A DNA stretch of 64,000 nt from Nitrospira_D sp035465795 (GCF_049546785.1 NZ_JBMWAN010000002.1:558001-622000); one strand, 5' to 3'; numbered from the stretch's first letter, positions 26,626 through 35,906 are shown. Made by a program: numbers and translations. Notes: a model not told the origin generated them from the letters alone.

Positions 26626-26736
26626 GTCGCTTCGAGTACACCCGATTCACCTGGGTCAACATCATCATACGGAACAGCAATAAAGCTGGTCGATTTCTCA
26701 AGGGAGTTGACCTATCCTAGAGCCGCTCAACAAGAA

Positions 26737-28455
26737 ATGTCTGAGAGGCGAACGCCAGTGGAGAACAACCGCAATGCGCTGATTGGCCGGTTTGCGCCCG
26801 GGCTTCGGCAACTGCTGGACTACCGGCGGGAATGGCTCCACGTCGATCTCGTGGCTGGCCTCTCGGTTGCCGCCGTGGCGATTCCCACGGCGATTGCCTA
26901 CGCGCAACTCATTGGCTTCGAGCCGGTCGTGGGGCTGTATGCGGCCATTCTTCCGCTCGTGGCGTATGCGCTGTTCGGGACTTCGCGCCAGCTGATCGTG
27001 AATCCCGACGCGGCCACCTGCGCCATCTTTGCCGCCACCGTGCTGCCGCTCGCCGGCGGCGACTCCGGCACCCTCCGGTCACTCTCCATGGCGCTGGCGG
27101 TCTTGACCGGGCTGGTGTGCATCGCGGCGGGGGTCTTCCGACTCGGCTTCCTGGCCGACTTTCTCGCCAAACCGATCCTGGTCGGGTATCTGAACGGCGT
27201 GGCCATCAGCATCTTTGTCGGCCAGGTCGGCAAAGTGGTCGGCTTCGCCATGCAGTCGCGCGGCATCATCCAGATGCTCATCGAGCTTGCCGGAAAGCTG
27301 CATCAAACCCATCTGCCGACGCTGGCCGTGGGATTGACGACCCTCGCGGTCATCATGGGCAGCAAACGCTGGTCGCCTCGTGCGCCGGCGCCGTTGCTGG
27401 CCACCGTCGCAGCCGTGGCGCTGGTCTATGGCCTCGGCCTGGAAGACAGGGGCGTGGCGGTTGTCGGCGAGTTGCCGGCAGGACTGCCGAGCCTGAGCTG
27501 GCCCCGCTTCGATGCGGACAGCCTGAAACTCCTTCTCGGCGGCGCGTTGAGCGTGGCCCTCGTGAGTTTCAGCAGCGGGATGGTGACGGCGCGGAGCTTT
27601 GCCGAACGGAATCGCTACGACATCGACGCCGACCAGGAGTTCATCGCGCTGGGCGCCTGTCAGATCGCCTCCGGTTTGTCGGAGGGGTTCGCCGTAACCG
27701 GAGCCGATTCGAGAACGGCCGTCAACGATGCCATGGGCGGCAAAACGCAGATGGTCGGGCTGATCGCGGCCGCCACGATGGCAGCGGCGCTGTTCTTCCT
27801 GACCGGGCCTCTGCGGTATCTGCCGGTGGCGGCGTTGGGCGCGGTGCTGATCTATGCGGCCGTCGGACTCTTCGATGTGGCCGCGCTCCGCAAGATGTGG
27901 CGTGTGAACCGGGCGGAGTGCGTCTTGTCCCTTTTCACGACGGTCGGGGTCATCTGGCTGGATTTGCTGCAGGGCATTCTTCTGGCGGTGGGGAGCGCGT
28001 TGCTCCTTGTGCTCACGCGCGCGTCGCGACCGCCGGATGCTGTGTTGGCCCATGTGCCGGGAATGAGAGGATGGCACGACGTGGCCGACCACCCAAAGGC
28101 CGCCACCCATCCCGGCCTTCTGGTCTACCGGTTCAGGTCCGGGATCATGTTTTTCAATGCGGGCTACTTCAAAAAGCGGGTACTGGAGCTTGTCGCAAGC
28201 CAGGCCGGCATCGAATGGGTCATTGTGGATGGAAGCACGATCAACCTGGTGGACATCACCGGGGCGGAAACGCTCGAATCTCTCGCCGGAGAACTGGCCG
28301 CAAGGGGCCTTCGCTTCGGCTTGGCCAACGTACGCCGTGATGTGCGCACCGTACTCGAAAACGCCGGCGCACTTGAACGCATCGGGTCCGATTCCATCTT
28401 CCCGACGCTCAACACGGCGAGCGAGGCCTTCCTCCATCGCGTGAGACGATCATAA
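26737..28455 (+). CDS. SulP-family anion transporter with STAS domain
   Basis: About 572 residues from the ATG at 26737; a TTG at 26707 and a GTG at 26758 are alternative starts. This SLC26/SulP permease has a transmembrane domain of 14 segments with the typical AIPTAIAYAQLIGFEPVVGLYA and NPDAATCAIFAATVLPLAGG motifs (residues about 40-105). SEGFAVTGADSRTAVNDAMG follows near residue 315, and a cytoplasmic STAS domain occupies the last about 130 residues (WVIVDGSTINLVDITGAETL). Substrates of the family are sulfate, bicarbonate or dicarboxylates; this one cannot be assigned. It starts just right of the rearranged repeat region, so its promoter may lie in duplicated sequence. Confidence 0.92.
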   Translation: MSERRTPVENNRNALIGRFAPGLRQLLDYRREWLHVDLVAGLSVAAVAIPTAIAYAQLIGFEPVVGLYAAILPLVAYALFGTSRQLIVNPDAATCAIFAATVLPLAGGDSGTLRSLSMALAVLTGLVCIAAGVFRLGFLADFLAKPILVGYLNGVAISIFVGQVGKVVGFAMQSRGIIQMLIELAGKLHQTHLPTLAVGLTTLAVIMGSKRWSPRAPAPLLATVAAVALVYGLGLEDRGVAVVGELPAGLPSLSWPRFDADSLKLLLGGALSVALVSFSSGMVTARSFAERNRYDIDADQEFIALGACQIASGLSEGFAVTGADSRTAVNDAMGGKTQMVGLIAAATMAAALFFLTGPLRYLPVAALGAVLIYAAVGLFDVAALRKMWRVNRAECVLSLFTTVGVIWLDLLQGILLAVGSALLLVLTRASRPPDAVLAHVPGMRGWHDVADHPKAATHPGLLVYRFRSGIMFFNAGYFKKRVLELVASQAGIEWVIVDGSTINLVDITGAETLESLAGELAARGLRFGLANVRRDVRTVLENAGALERIGSDSIFPTLNTASEAFLHRVRRS

Positions 28456-28546
28456 AGGACAGCCGGCCGATCCTCTAACGAGCAGAAGTCTCGAGACCGT
28501 GATGGCGATAGGTCGGGAGGATTTTGTGGACGACGCTCACAACGCT

Positions 28547-29208
28547 CTATCCTTCCTGAATCGGTTCATCGGGCAGCTCGTTGGGATTGTCGCCGGGACG
28601 CCCTGGACAGGCTTCAGCGAGCACCAACCCGCAGGCTTGAATCGCACGGGAAAGCCCTTCGGCAATATCGCCGTTATGCAAACGTGCGACGGCCGCTTGT
28701 ACCACCTGCTGCCATCGTTCCGCCGACACCAGCCCCACTAATGAACGATCCGGCAGGACATAGATCTGCTTCTCCAGAATTGACAGCATGATCAACACGC
28801 CCGTACGCTCGCGCGTCTGCGAGACCGCATGCTGCGCGAAGGCCCGCTCGGCCCTCAGCGCCACTTTCTGTTGCATGCGCTCGTGTGAGGTCAACAGCCG
28901 GACGACCGCCGGAGCCCTCCCGATCACGCTCCCGCTCACATAGGCGAGCGTCACGGCGAGGACGAGCCAGGCGGCGTTCGATGCATGCCAGCCCCAAGGA
29001 ACCCAGGAGACCTCGATGGTCAGCATCGCCGCCAGGGTGAGGAAGGCTGCGATCAAGCCCGCCACGTGTTGCGCGTCGCGATAGAGCCCGGACCGCGCGA
29101 CGATCATCGGCACGATCTCCGCGCTCGTGTGTTGCTCGGCTTCCTGCACGGCCTGCGTAATGCGTTCACGATCTTCTGCCGACAACGCCGTCCCTTTACC
29201 AGTCCCCA
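28547..29208 (-). CDS. TPM-domain membrane protein (second copy in lemA group)
   Basis: About 220 residues from the GTG at 29208, which has GGAGG five bases upstream inside the glycine-rich tail of the preceding gene (13-base overlap). An N-terminal part of the TPM_phosphatase domain (ITQAVQEAEQHTSAEIVPMI) is followed by two membrane helices, then TPM sequence with RTGVLIMLSILEKQIYVLPDR and a tail ending PNELPDEPIQEG. TPM (Psb32/MOLO-1) proteins are envelope factors of poorly defined role, often with LemA. A truncated duplicate lies at 25997-26312. Confidence 0.85.
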
Positions 29209-30083
29209 CTGGCGCCTCCTCCTCCAAAATCGCCGCCCCCGCCGCTGAATCCTCCTCCACCTCCAAACCCGCCGCCTCCCCAGCCTCCGCCCCGGCTGCT
29301 GTAGGAGGTCCAGTCGTCAAAGCCATGTCCCCGGCGGCCCGACATCGCGGTCCCTAATAATAAAACCAGCAGCAAGGTGACCAGGCCCGTGACGATGGCC
29401 GGAACCAGCCAGGGTGACAGCCACAGGGCGAGGCCGGTGCCAGCCAAAGCGCCGACGACGCGATTCACATTCGAGAGGGCCAAACCAAAGACCACTCCGA
29501 CGAGCAGGGCCGTCAGGATCTGCCCGACCATGTCCTCACCGCCAACCGGCTTCGATGGCCGCTCGGGCGCCTGATAGGTGCCTTCGATGGTCTTCAAAAT
29601 TGCCTCGACACCGGCGGTGACCCCGCCAGGCAGATCCCCGGCGCGAAAGCGCGGGACGATTTCATTGCGAATGATCTGCGCCGACCTGGCATCGGTCAAG
29701 GTGCCCTCAAGGCCATAGCCCACTTCGATGCGGACCTTGCGCTCCTTCAGCGCCACCAGCAAGAGCGCCCCGTTGTCCGTCCCCTTCTGGCCAAGCTTCC
29801 AGGTCGTGGCGATGCGATGGGAGAACGGCTCAAGGGGTTCGCCTTCGAGGGAGGGCAGAATGAGGACGGCAACTTGATTGCTCGTCTTCGCTTCGTGAGC
29901 CGCGAGGCTGGCGGTCAGGGACTCCATCGTCGCAGCTGGCAGCACGTGAGACGGATCGACGACGCGGCCTGTGAGAGACGGCACCTCCAGCGCCCAGGCC
30001 GAGGCAACCCAGAGCACGAGGCCCAAACACAACATGAGCCGCGCCGGCTCATGCCAGACACGGCTCATGGTGAACGTCTTCAT
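29196..30083 (-). CDS. TPM-domain protein with signal peptide and Gly-rich tail
   Basis: This 295-residue protein has a signal peptide (LMLCLGLVLWVASAWALE) and a periplasmic TPM domain (residues about 40-175) with RVVDPSHVLPAATMESL, VAVLILPSLEG and VGYGLEGTLTDARS. Two membrane helices follow (about 200-255), and the C-terminus is Gly-rich (GGGWGGGGFGGGGGF). This is the usual architecture of the TPM protein encoded beside LemA. The start lies 17 bases after the lemA stop and the end overlaps the second TPM gene, so the three genes form one leftward operon. Confidence 0.93.
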   Translation of the reverse strand: MKTFTMSRVWHEPARLMLCLGLVLWVASAWALEVPSLTGRVVDPSHVLPAATMESLTASLAAHEAKTSNQVAVLILPSLEGEPLEPFSHRIATTWKLGQKGTDNGALLLVALKERKVRIEVGYGLEGTLTDARSAQIIRNEIVPRFRAGDLPGGVTAGVEAILKTIEGTYQAPERPSKPVGGEDMVGQILTALLVGVVFGLALSNVNRVVGALAGTGLALWLSPWLVPAIVTGLVTLLLVLLLGTAMSGRRGHGFDDWTSYSSRGGGWGGGGFGGGGGFSGGGGDFGGGGASGDW

Positions 30084-30100
30084 GATCGATCCGATATCCC

Positions 30101-30703
30101 CTAGAATTTGACCTCTGGTGGCTTGGCGACAGCCTTCTCATCCGCCACGGTGAAGTTGGGCTTCTCATCCAGATGGAGCAGGAATTTCGCCGTCAGATTG
30201 GTCGGGAAGAAACGAACCATCTTGTTGTACTCCGCCACCCGGTCGATGTAGCGCTTGCGCGCGACGGTGATACGGTTCTCTGTCCCTTCCAGCTGGCTCT
30301 GGAGATCGCGGAAGTTTTGGTCCGCCTTCAAATTGGGATAGTTTTCCGCCACCGCCAGGAGTCTCCCCAAGGCCGAGGTCAAGCCGGCCTGCGATTTCTG
30401 AAACTGTTCAAACGCCGCCGGGTCTTTGAGCGTTTCAGGTGTCACCTGAATCCCGGTGGCTTGGGCGCGCGCCTGCACGACGCCTTCGAGCGTTTCTTTC
30501 TCATGTTCGGCATAGCCCTTCACCGTCGCCACGAGGTTGGGAATGAGATCGGCCCGGCGTTGATACTGATTGATGACCTCGCTCCAGGCGGCCTTGGTGT
30601 CTTCGTCCAATCCCTGGAGATCGTTATAGCCGCATCCGGACACAAGGCCCGCGCAGGCGATGACGACCGCCATTACCACATTCGTCCATCGATCACGTCT
30701 CAT
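30101..30703 (-). CDS. lemA: LemA family lipoprotein
   Basis: About 200 residues from the ATG at 30703, with GGAGG upstream. The N-terminus has a lipobox-like GLVSGC (cysteine about residue 22), which is somewhat unusual because many LemA proteins have a plain anchor. The LemA helical domain is clear: AWSEVINQYQRRADLIPNLV, VKGYAEHEKETLEGVVQARA, LGRLLAVAENYPNLKADQNF and YNKMVRFFPTNLTAKFL. Its role in the envelope is poorly understood. It is first gene of the lemA-TPM-TPM operon. Confidence 0.94.
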   Translation of the reverse strand: MRRDRWTNVVMAVVIACAGLVSGCGYNDLQGLDEDTKAAWSEVINQYQRRADLIPNLVATVKGYAEHEKETLEGVVQARAQATGIQVTPETLKDPAAFEQFQKSQAGLTSALGRLLAVAENYPNLKADQNFRDLQSQLEGTENRITVARKRYIDRVAEYNKMVRFFPTNLTAKFLLHLDEKPNFTVADEKAVAKPPEVKF

Positions 30704-30804
30704 AGCCCCCCCTCCTTCGACAGCGCCGGACGCCATTGTCGTCCGATCCGGCGATCATGCTATCATGCCCATAGTCATTTATATACGCCGGTCAAGAGGT
30801 CCCC

Positions 30805-31110
30805 ATGTCGCTGGAGTCGTCGTCTCATTTGCCGGGCGGGTTTCAAGTCCGGCATCGCGCTCTGGGCGTCTATCAAGGCAGCGCGATCGAGTTGGCGTTC
30901 TGGCACCCTTCTTCCGGGATGCCGGAGTACGGTCTGTGCCGCTTCTCCACGGAGACCAAAGCGCAGGCCCTGGTCGATTTTCTCTGCTCGCCGCTGTGCG
31001 GGGAACCGATGGATCGGAGCGACTTCACCCTCGAGCCCTACGATCTGGATGAACACGAGCGCTTGATCAACGAGCACCCCCTTCCCTCCGCCTGGGAAAC
31101 CCCGCTGTAA
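30805..31110 (+). CDS. Small conserved hypothetical protein
   Basis: This 101-residue soluble protein has no signal peptide or membrane segment. It is divergent from lemA (101-base gap). The composition is normal for a coding gene, with recognisable blocks such as VYQGSAIELAFWHPSSGMP and FLCSPLCGEPMDRSDF. I do not recognise a family. The intergenic stretch that follows, to 31275, contains CACGTTTCAC-type repeats but no gene. Confidence 0.62.
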   Translation: MSLESSSHLPGGFQVRHRALGVYQGSAIELAFWHPSSGMPEYGLCRFSTETKAQALVDFLCSPLCGEPMDRSDFTLEPYDLDEHERLINEHPLPSAWETPL

Positions 31111-31275
31111 CAGAATGCCGGAAGGGGCAATCCGTCAGACGTGAAACGTGTAAGGGCCCGGAGGAAGATCCACCGGCATCCCCGCGTTTCACCTTTTCAC
31201 GCCCTTCTTTTACCGATGATGAGCAAGGCGCAGCGGGATCGGCCGGGTGAGAAGAGAGGCTTGTTCGGCATCCCG

Positions 31276-31800
31276 TTAGCGAGAGGGGCTGTGTGCGACT
31301 TCTTCGGCGGGGACTGGCGAATGACCGCGGGAATGGGACTGAATGAAACTCTGGAGGCGCTTGTCATCCTGCGCTTTGCGCAAAAACTTGAAGGCAATGC
31401 CGCGCGACGTCACGGAGCGGACCATGGCGGCCACTTCGAGAGGAGGACCCTGGTCGGAAATGGCCACCTGCAAATAGAAGATGTCATCGATGCGAACCTG
31501 CGTCTCACTCTTGATGATACAGCCTCCCACCGAGAGATCCATCACGGTCCCTTCGCCCCGGACTTTCCCGCCTGAAAACGACAGAAACAGCCGCACCGGG
31601 ATTCGGAGATGCTCGCGCCGATCGACCCGCTGCTTCCCTCCGTCGAAGTTCATTCGGAAAGTCAAAAATCGAAAGCTGCATTCCTGGCAATGAAACGGCG
31701 CAATTCCCAGCCACGACGCCACATGTTCACGCGGCGATTGCGGATAGGAACGGAGCACATGGTCCGTTTGACACTGCGGGCAGGTGAGCCGACGGGCCAT
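31276..31800 (-). CDS. PilZ-domain protein with N-terminal zinc ribbon
   Basis: About 174 residues from the ATG at 31800. An N-terminal zinc ribbon has CPQCQTDHV and CQECSFRFLTF (residues about 6-50). A PilZ domain (about 60-160) starts RREHLRIPVRL and carries VMDLSVGGCII, matching the RxxxR and D-x-S-x-x-G c-di-GMP-binding motifs. The Arg motif in this copy is present in near-canonical spacing, so c-di-GMP binding is likely. The effector output is unknown. The ribbon plus PilZ arrangement may couple the signal to a partner protein. Confidence 0.87.
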   Translation of the reverse strand: MARRLTCPQCQTDHVLRSYPQSPREHVASWLGIAPFHCQECSFRFLTFRMNFDGGKQRVDRREHLRIPVRLFLSFSGGKVRGEGTVMDLSVGGCIIKSETQVRIDDIFYLQVAISDQGPPLEVAAMVRSVTSRGIAFKFLRKAQDDKRLQSFIQSHSRGHSPVPAEEVAHSPSR

Positions 31801-32107
31801 GGTAAACAATATCCTTACCAGGTGTCTGAAACGCGCAGCGATGCACAAGCAGACAACAGATTCGCGTCATGTTCCCGTACGCTGTTGTCGGCCTGCGACG
31901 CGCCGGAAACCCCTGTGTCCACTATAGATAGCTTTCTCACTCAGTCAAGCGGAATGCCAACTCGCGCAACACGGCGGGTCGTTTCCCGCAGGGCTCCAGG
32001 TAGACTGAGCAGCAGGCTCGCTGGCAGGTGTGTAAAACCCAGAAGTTTCTTGTCTCTTCTCACCGTTCAGACGATGATGAGCCGGTAATCGGAGAACTGT
32101 GGATCGG

Positions 32108-32440
32108 ATGACCCTTCAGCACCCCTCCCAAAACATCCGGGAGCGCCGCCAACACCCCCGGAAGACTGCGTCGCTGCAGGCCGCCTTTACCTCGCCGGAC
32201 GGCGAGGCGGGAGAGGGCACCACCCTGGATCTCTCCGCCGGCGGCTGCAAGTTCCACAGCCTTTCTCCGCTCGTGCTGCACGCGCAAATCGAGATCCAGA
32301 TTTTCATTCCCGGAGAGCACATTCCCATCACGGTGCCGATGGGGTTGGTCCGCTGGACCGATGGCATTCACTGCGGAGTGGAGTTTCTACAGCTCACCGA
32401 CGTCAGTCGCCAGTTGATCCGTCGCCTCTTCGGCCTCTAA
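32108..32440 (+). CDS. Single-domain PilZ protein
   Basis: About 110 residues; the ATG at 32108 or the GTG at 32099 may be used. The whole protein is one PilZ domain: RERRQHPRKTASLQAAF holds the arginine motif, TLDLSAGGCKF is the D-x-S-x-x-G motif, and MGLVRWTDGIHCGVEFLQL is the last beta-strand block. It is probably a c-di-GMP adaptor. Its 3' end overlaps the 3' end of the convergent flavoprotein gene by 38 bases. Confidence 0.85.
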   Translation: MTLQHPSQNIRERRQHPRKTASLQAAFTSPDGEAGEGTTLDLSAGGCKFHSLSPLVLHAQIEIQIFIPGEHIPITVPMGLVRWTDGIHCGVEFLQLTDVSRQLIRRLFGL

Positions 32441-33704
32441 CGGCGCTCGCGCGCCCGGCCAGCCGTCCCGTCACCCAGGCCCATTGAAAGTTGAAGCCCC
32501 CGATGCGGCCATCGCAATCGAGGATTTCGCCCACCAGATAGAGGCCGGGTGCCAACTTCGATTCCATCGTCCGAAAGTTGATCTCTTCGAGCGGCACTCC
32601 ACCAGCCGTGACTTCTGCATAGTTCCAGCCGCGATCCTGCACGACGGGGAACGGAAACTTCGTCAGCAGGGCGAGGAGATGGTCGCGATCTTTCCGCGGC
32701 AGTTGCGCACTGGCCGTCTGGCCGTCGCAGCCCGCATGCCGGATGACGGCATCGGCGAATCGTTGGGGCAGCCGCTGGGCCAAGGTCTTCCCGAGCGAGC
32801 GGCGGGGGTGTTCCCGCGTTTGCTCCATGAACCACTGCCGGAGCTGTTCCTGGGTCTCACCGGGCAGAAAGTTGGCGTAGACCTCGGCCGATTCACCCTG
32901 CTTCCGCGCCAGGCACCAAAAACGGCTCGCGTCCATGACCACCGGTCCGCTGATGCCGAAATGTGTCCAGAGCAGACTGCCTGTCCTGATATCAATAGTT
33001 CGACCATTTACAATTGTCGTCAGTTCGACTTCTTGCGAGAGACCGGAGAGCGTCTTGTGAAACATCGTGTCGACCAGCACCAGCGGCACGAGTGCTGGGA
33101 CGGTGACAGTCACCTGATGACCCAACCGCCGGGCTAATTCGTAGCCGAATCCATCGCTTCCCGACTTGGGGATCGAGCGGCCGCCGGTCGCCAGAATGAG
33201 CTTCTTCGCAACGAGGGTTCCATGGGTATGATGCACCCGGAAGCCCGCCTCCGTCCCTGTCACTTGCTCGATCCTCTGCACACGATGGTCCGGACAAATG
33301 GTCACACCCACCTTACGACAGCGGTCAACGAGAGCATTGAGCACGGTCCGGGCCTTGTCGGTAACAGGAAAGAGCTTGCCGGTTTCTTCCCGCTTCAGGT
33401 TGACGCCCATGGAGGCAAACCACGAGATGGTCTCTTCAACGGAAAAGGCGGCGAGGACATTCTTGATGATGCGGCGATTGCCGAAGAAGTCGGTGGGCGA
33501 CACCTCGTCGTGCGTGACGTTGCAGCGGCCTCCTCCGGAGACAAGGATTTTCGCTCCAATGGTCTTGGCCCCATCCAGAACGACGATGCGAGACGGGCCT
33601 GACTGCTCCACCGCTTCTCCGGCGAAAATCGCCGCCGCCAATCCGGCTGCACCAGCGCCGATGATCGCGACATCGCACCCCGGACAACTTTCAAGATTAG
33701 ACAT
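32403..33704 (-). CDS. BaiN/HI0933-family FAD-dependent oxidoreductase
   Basis: This 433-residue protein has the usual length of the HI0933-like family. FAD-binding motifs are visible: DVAIIGAGAAGLAAAIFAG (residues about 10-28), KILVSGGGRCNVTH (about 52-65), LILATGGRSIPKSGSDG (about 165) and the C-terminal LYLVGEILDCDGRIGGFN. Members act on unknown substrates; one clostridial member (BaiN) reduces bile-acid intermediates, which is not implied here. The 38-base tail-to-tail overlap with the PilZ gene is notable. Confidence 0.9.
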   Translation of the reverse strand: MSNLESCPGCDVAIIGAGAAGLAAAIFAGEAVEQSGPSRIVVLDGAKTIGAKILVSGGGRCNVTHDEVSPTDFFGNRRIIKNVLAAFSVEETISWFASMGVNLKREETGKLFPVTDKARTVLNALVDRCRKVGVTICPDHRVQRIEQVTGTEAGFRVHHTHGTLVAKKLILATGGRSIPKSGSDGFGYELARRLGHQVTVTVPALVPLVLVDTMFHKTLSGLSQEVELTTIVNGRTIDIRTGSLLWTHFGISGPVVMDASRFWCLARKQGESAEVYANFLPGETQEQLRQWFMEQTREHPRRSLGKTLAQRLPQRFADAVIRHAGCDGQTASAQLPRKDRDHLLALLTKFPFPVVQDRGWNYAEVTAGGVPLEEINFRTMESKLAPGLYLVGEILDCDGRIGGFNFQWAWVTGRLAGRASAVRGRRGDGSTGD

Positions 33705-33807
33705 TTTTAACTACCGGTTAACACGGAATTAATCTGCCGATGTTACGTTCCTCCTCGTATGGTGAGGCCGGTAACGTCCTCGTCCATGATTACTGGAGGT
33801 AGATCCC

Positions 33808-33978
33808 ATGACCTGTCAGAAATGCAAGGGCCTCATGATCGAAGAGCAACATCCTGAACTCGCTCCCGAAGCGCTCGTTCATCGATGTCTGAACTGTGGC
33901 CTGGTCCTCGATTCGTTGATTCAGAAGAACCGACTCACCAGCCGTCGCGGGAAAGACAGCCTCCTGCATGCGGCGTAA
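33808..33978 (+). CDS. Zinc-ribbon microprotein (56 residues)
   Basis: This small frame starts at the ATG at 33808 with GGAGGT seven bases before it. It encodes CQKCKGLMIEEQ near the N-terminus and CLNCGLVLDSLI in the middle, a four-cysteine zinc ribbon, followed by a basic tail (NRLTSRRGKDS). The ribosome site, the cysteine spacing and a clean stop support a real gene despite the size. Such ribbons occur in Nitrospira as numerous small proteins that may bind nucleic acid; no function is assigned. Confidence 0.72.
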   Translation: MTCQKCKGLMIEEQHPELAPEALVHRCLNCGLVLDSLIQKNRLTSRRGKDSLLHAA

Positions 33979-34065
33979 AGGAAGAGTTCTGAGCTGGTCC
34001 CATCCGGTGGGACGGAGGACTTGCCCTACCACCGGATCGGGCGGGTGTGGACGTCGCGCGTGCGG

Positions 34066-34839
34066 TTAGATCGAAAACTCTGCCCAGAGAAACGTATGGT
34101 CTGAAGGGTCTTTCGCTCGCCGCGGCTCGACGTCCACGTCAACCCTCACACATTTCTCCGCCAGGGGTGCGGTCGCCAGAATATGATCGATGCGCCACCC
34201 CTTGTTCGCCTCCAACGAACTCGGCGCCCGGTAATCCCAAAATGTGTACTGCTGTCGATCCGGATACAACTTCACAAACACGTCCTCGAATCCCCATGCC
34301 AGCGTCCGCTCATAGGCTTTTCGTGCATCCTCGTGATAACAGACATGCTTGAGGTGTTTCTCCGGACTGTGAACATCCATCGGTCGCGGCGCCACATTCA
34401 TGTCACCGCACCAGATCGCAGGCTGAGAGGGAGAGAGATGTCGCTCGAAATACTTCCGCAGCCGGTCGTACCAGCCTAATTTATATTGATACTTGGGTGA
34501 ATCGATCTCATACCCCTGCGGCACATAAGTGTTGATGATCGGAATGCCGTCGATCACCACGCGCAGGAGCCGCGCATCCTCCGACTCCCCCCCGTCGTCG
34601 AATCCGTGGAACACGGCCTCCGGTTTCTTCCGGCTCAGAATCGCGACGCCGTTATACGATTTCATGCCTCGAAAGGTAATCTCATAACCTGAAGGGGCCA
34701 GCGCCAGTAGCGGGAACTCGCTGTCCTGCACTTTCGTTTCCTGCAGACACAGCACGTCCGGCTTCTGTTGATCGAGCCAATCCAGCACGATCTGGAGGCG
34801 CTTGCGCAGGGAATTGACGTTGAAGGTTGCAATCTTCAT
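34066..34839 (-). CDS. xthA: Exodeoxyribonuclease III / AP endonuclease
   Basis: This 257-residue EEP-fold nuclease repairs abasic and 3'-blocked sites in the cytoplasm. Catalytic landmarks are in order: TFNVNSLRKRLQ (N-terminal Asn), CLQETKVQDSEFP (metal-binding Glu), PQGYEIDSPKYQYKLGWYD, WCGDMNVAPRPMDV (Asp and Asn), RIDHILATAPL, and SDHTFLWAEF at the end (catalytic His). It lies beside oxyR, consistent with an oxidative-damage neighbourhood. Confidence 0.95.
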   Translation of the reverse strand: MKIATFNVNSLRKRLQIVLDWLDQQKPDVLCLQETKVQDSEFPLLALAPSGYEITFRGMKSYNGVAILSRKKPEAVFHGFDDGGESEDARLLRVVIDGIPIINTYVPQGYEIDSPKYQYKLGWYDRLRKYFERHLSPSQPAIWCGDMNVAPRPMDVHSPEKHLKHVCYHEDARKAYERTLAWGFEDVFVKLYPDRQQYTFWDYRAPSSLEANKGWRIDHILATAPLAEKCVRVDVDVEPRRAKDPSDHTFLWAEFSI

Positions 34840-34921
34840 AGCAATGAATAGGGCTGCCGGGCGGGGATGCTAACAGATGAGGACGGCGGGAACAAGCCTC
34901 GAGCCATGTATTCGGGCGGCG

Positions 34922-35830
34922 TTATCCGGCTGCCTGCTTCAGCCCGGCAATGTTCAATGACCGCACCGCATCGCCAATGGCATCGATCACTTGAGGGCGG
35001 GTAAACCCTCGCCGCCAGGCCAGTCCGATTCGCCGTCCGGGCACCGGTTTGGCCAGATCAATCACGACCAGCCGCTTGTTGTGATATTTCGGCGTCAGGG
35101 CGCTGCAGGGTAGCACTGTGATGCCGAGCCCCGACGCCACCATCTGCCGGATGGTTTCCAAGGAATTGCCCTGCCATCCTTCGGCGTCTGACCGGCTGAG
35201 TTCCGGGCAGGAATCCAATACCTGCTGCCTGAAGCAGTGCCCAGCGTGCGGCAACAGCACTTTCTCGGATCCCAATTCACGCGAATCAATGACTTTCTTT
35301 TTCTGCCAGGGATGTCCCACAGGCACCAGCGCCTTGAACGGTTCATCATAGAGCGCCCGCGTCATCAGCCCGTGCTCCTCTAAGGGCAACGCAATCATGA
35401 TCACGTCGAGCTTCCCGCTCTTCAGCATGGCGACGAGATTAAGCGTCAAATTCTCCTCGATCTCCAGCGGCATCTTCGGCGCGCGTTTATTGAGCAAGGG
35501 GACCAGATCGGGCAGGATGTACGGACCGACCGTCGCAATCACCCCGAATCGAAGCAGCCCGGCCAGTTGATCTTTCCCCTGGGAGGCAATGAGCCTGATC
35601 TGATCCGCATCCTCCAGCACGCGTTGCGCCTGATGGACAATCTGTTCTCCCAAGGGCGTGAGGGTAATACGGTTCTTCCGTCGCTCAAAGATCGTGCAGC
35701 TCAACTCTTCCTCAAGTTTCTGAATCGCCAGGCTGAGCGCCGGCTGTGTGATGCAGCAGCGCTCTGATGCCCGGCCGAAGTGCCGCTCCTGTGCTACCGC
35801 GACGATGTATCGAAGTTCCGTCAGGGTCAT
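34922..35830 (-). CDS. oxyR: OxyR-type LysR regulator of peroxide response
   Basis: About 302 residues from the ATG at 35830. The N-terminal winged helix-turn-helix has TELRYIVAVAQERHFGRAS and CITQPALSLAIQKLEEEL (residues about 4-45). The C-terminal substrate domain carries HAGHCFRQQVLDSCPEL: two cysteines spaced as the redox pair of OxyR (C-x8-C). The regulator therefore probably senses peroxide by forming a disulfide. It is divergent from the lipoprotein-peroxidase pair at 36.0-37.5 kb, a plausible target. Inverted repeats sit just upstream (see sites). Confidence 0.93.
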   Translation of the reverse strand: MTLTELRYIVAVAQERHFGRASERCCITQPALSLAIQKLEEELSCTIFERRKNRITLTPLGEQIVHQAQRVLEDADQIRLIASQGKDQLAGLLRFGVIATVGPYILPDLVPLLNKRAPKMPLEIEENLTLNLVAMLKSGKLDVIMIALPLEEHGLMTRALYDEPFKALVPVGHPWQKKKVIDSRELGSEKVLLPHAGHCFRQQVLDSCPELSRSDAEGWQGNSLETIRQMVASGLGITVLPCSALTPKYHNKRLVVIDLAKPVPGRRIGLAWRRGFTRPQVIDAIGDAVRSLNIAGLKQAAG

Positions 35831-35848
35831 AGACATCCCTCGATTTGG

Positions 35849-35868
35849 TTTACGATAAGTACCGTAAA
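35849..35868. promoter_or_regulatory. Inverted repeat in the oxyR upstream region, possible regulator site
   Basis: TTTACG and CGTAAA flank an 8-base spacer (ATAAGTAC) 19 bases upstream of the oxyR start. It has the dyad form expected for a LysR-type binding site. It does not show the classical ATAG spacing of enteric OxyR sites, so assignment to OxyR autoregulation is tentative. Confidence 0.45.
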
Positions 35869-35885
35869 TCATCACTCTATATATA

Positions 35886-35906
35886 ATCAATTGGACTGAT
35901 CAATTG
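35886..35906. promoter_or_regulatory. ATCAATTG direct repeat, possible operator
   Basis: ATCAATTG occurs twice, separated by GACTG. Each copy contains the palindrome CAATTG. The site lies in the AT-rich divergent region between oxyR and the lipoprotein gene, next to TATATATAATC, which could act as a -10 region. Function is inferred from position only. Confidence 0.35.
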
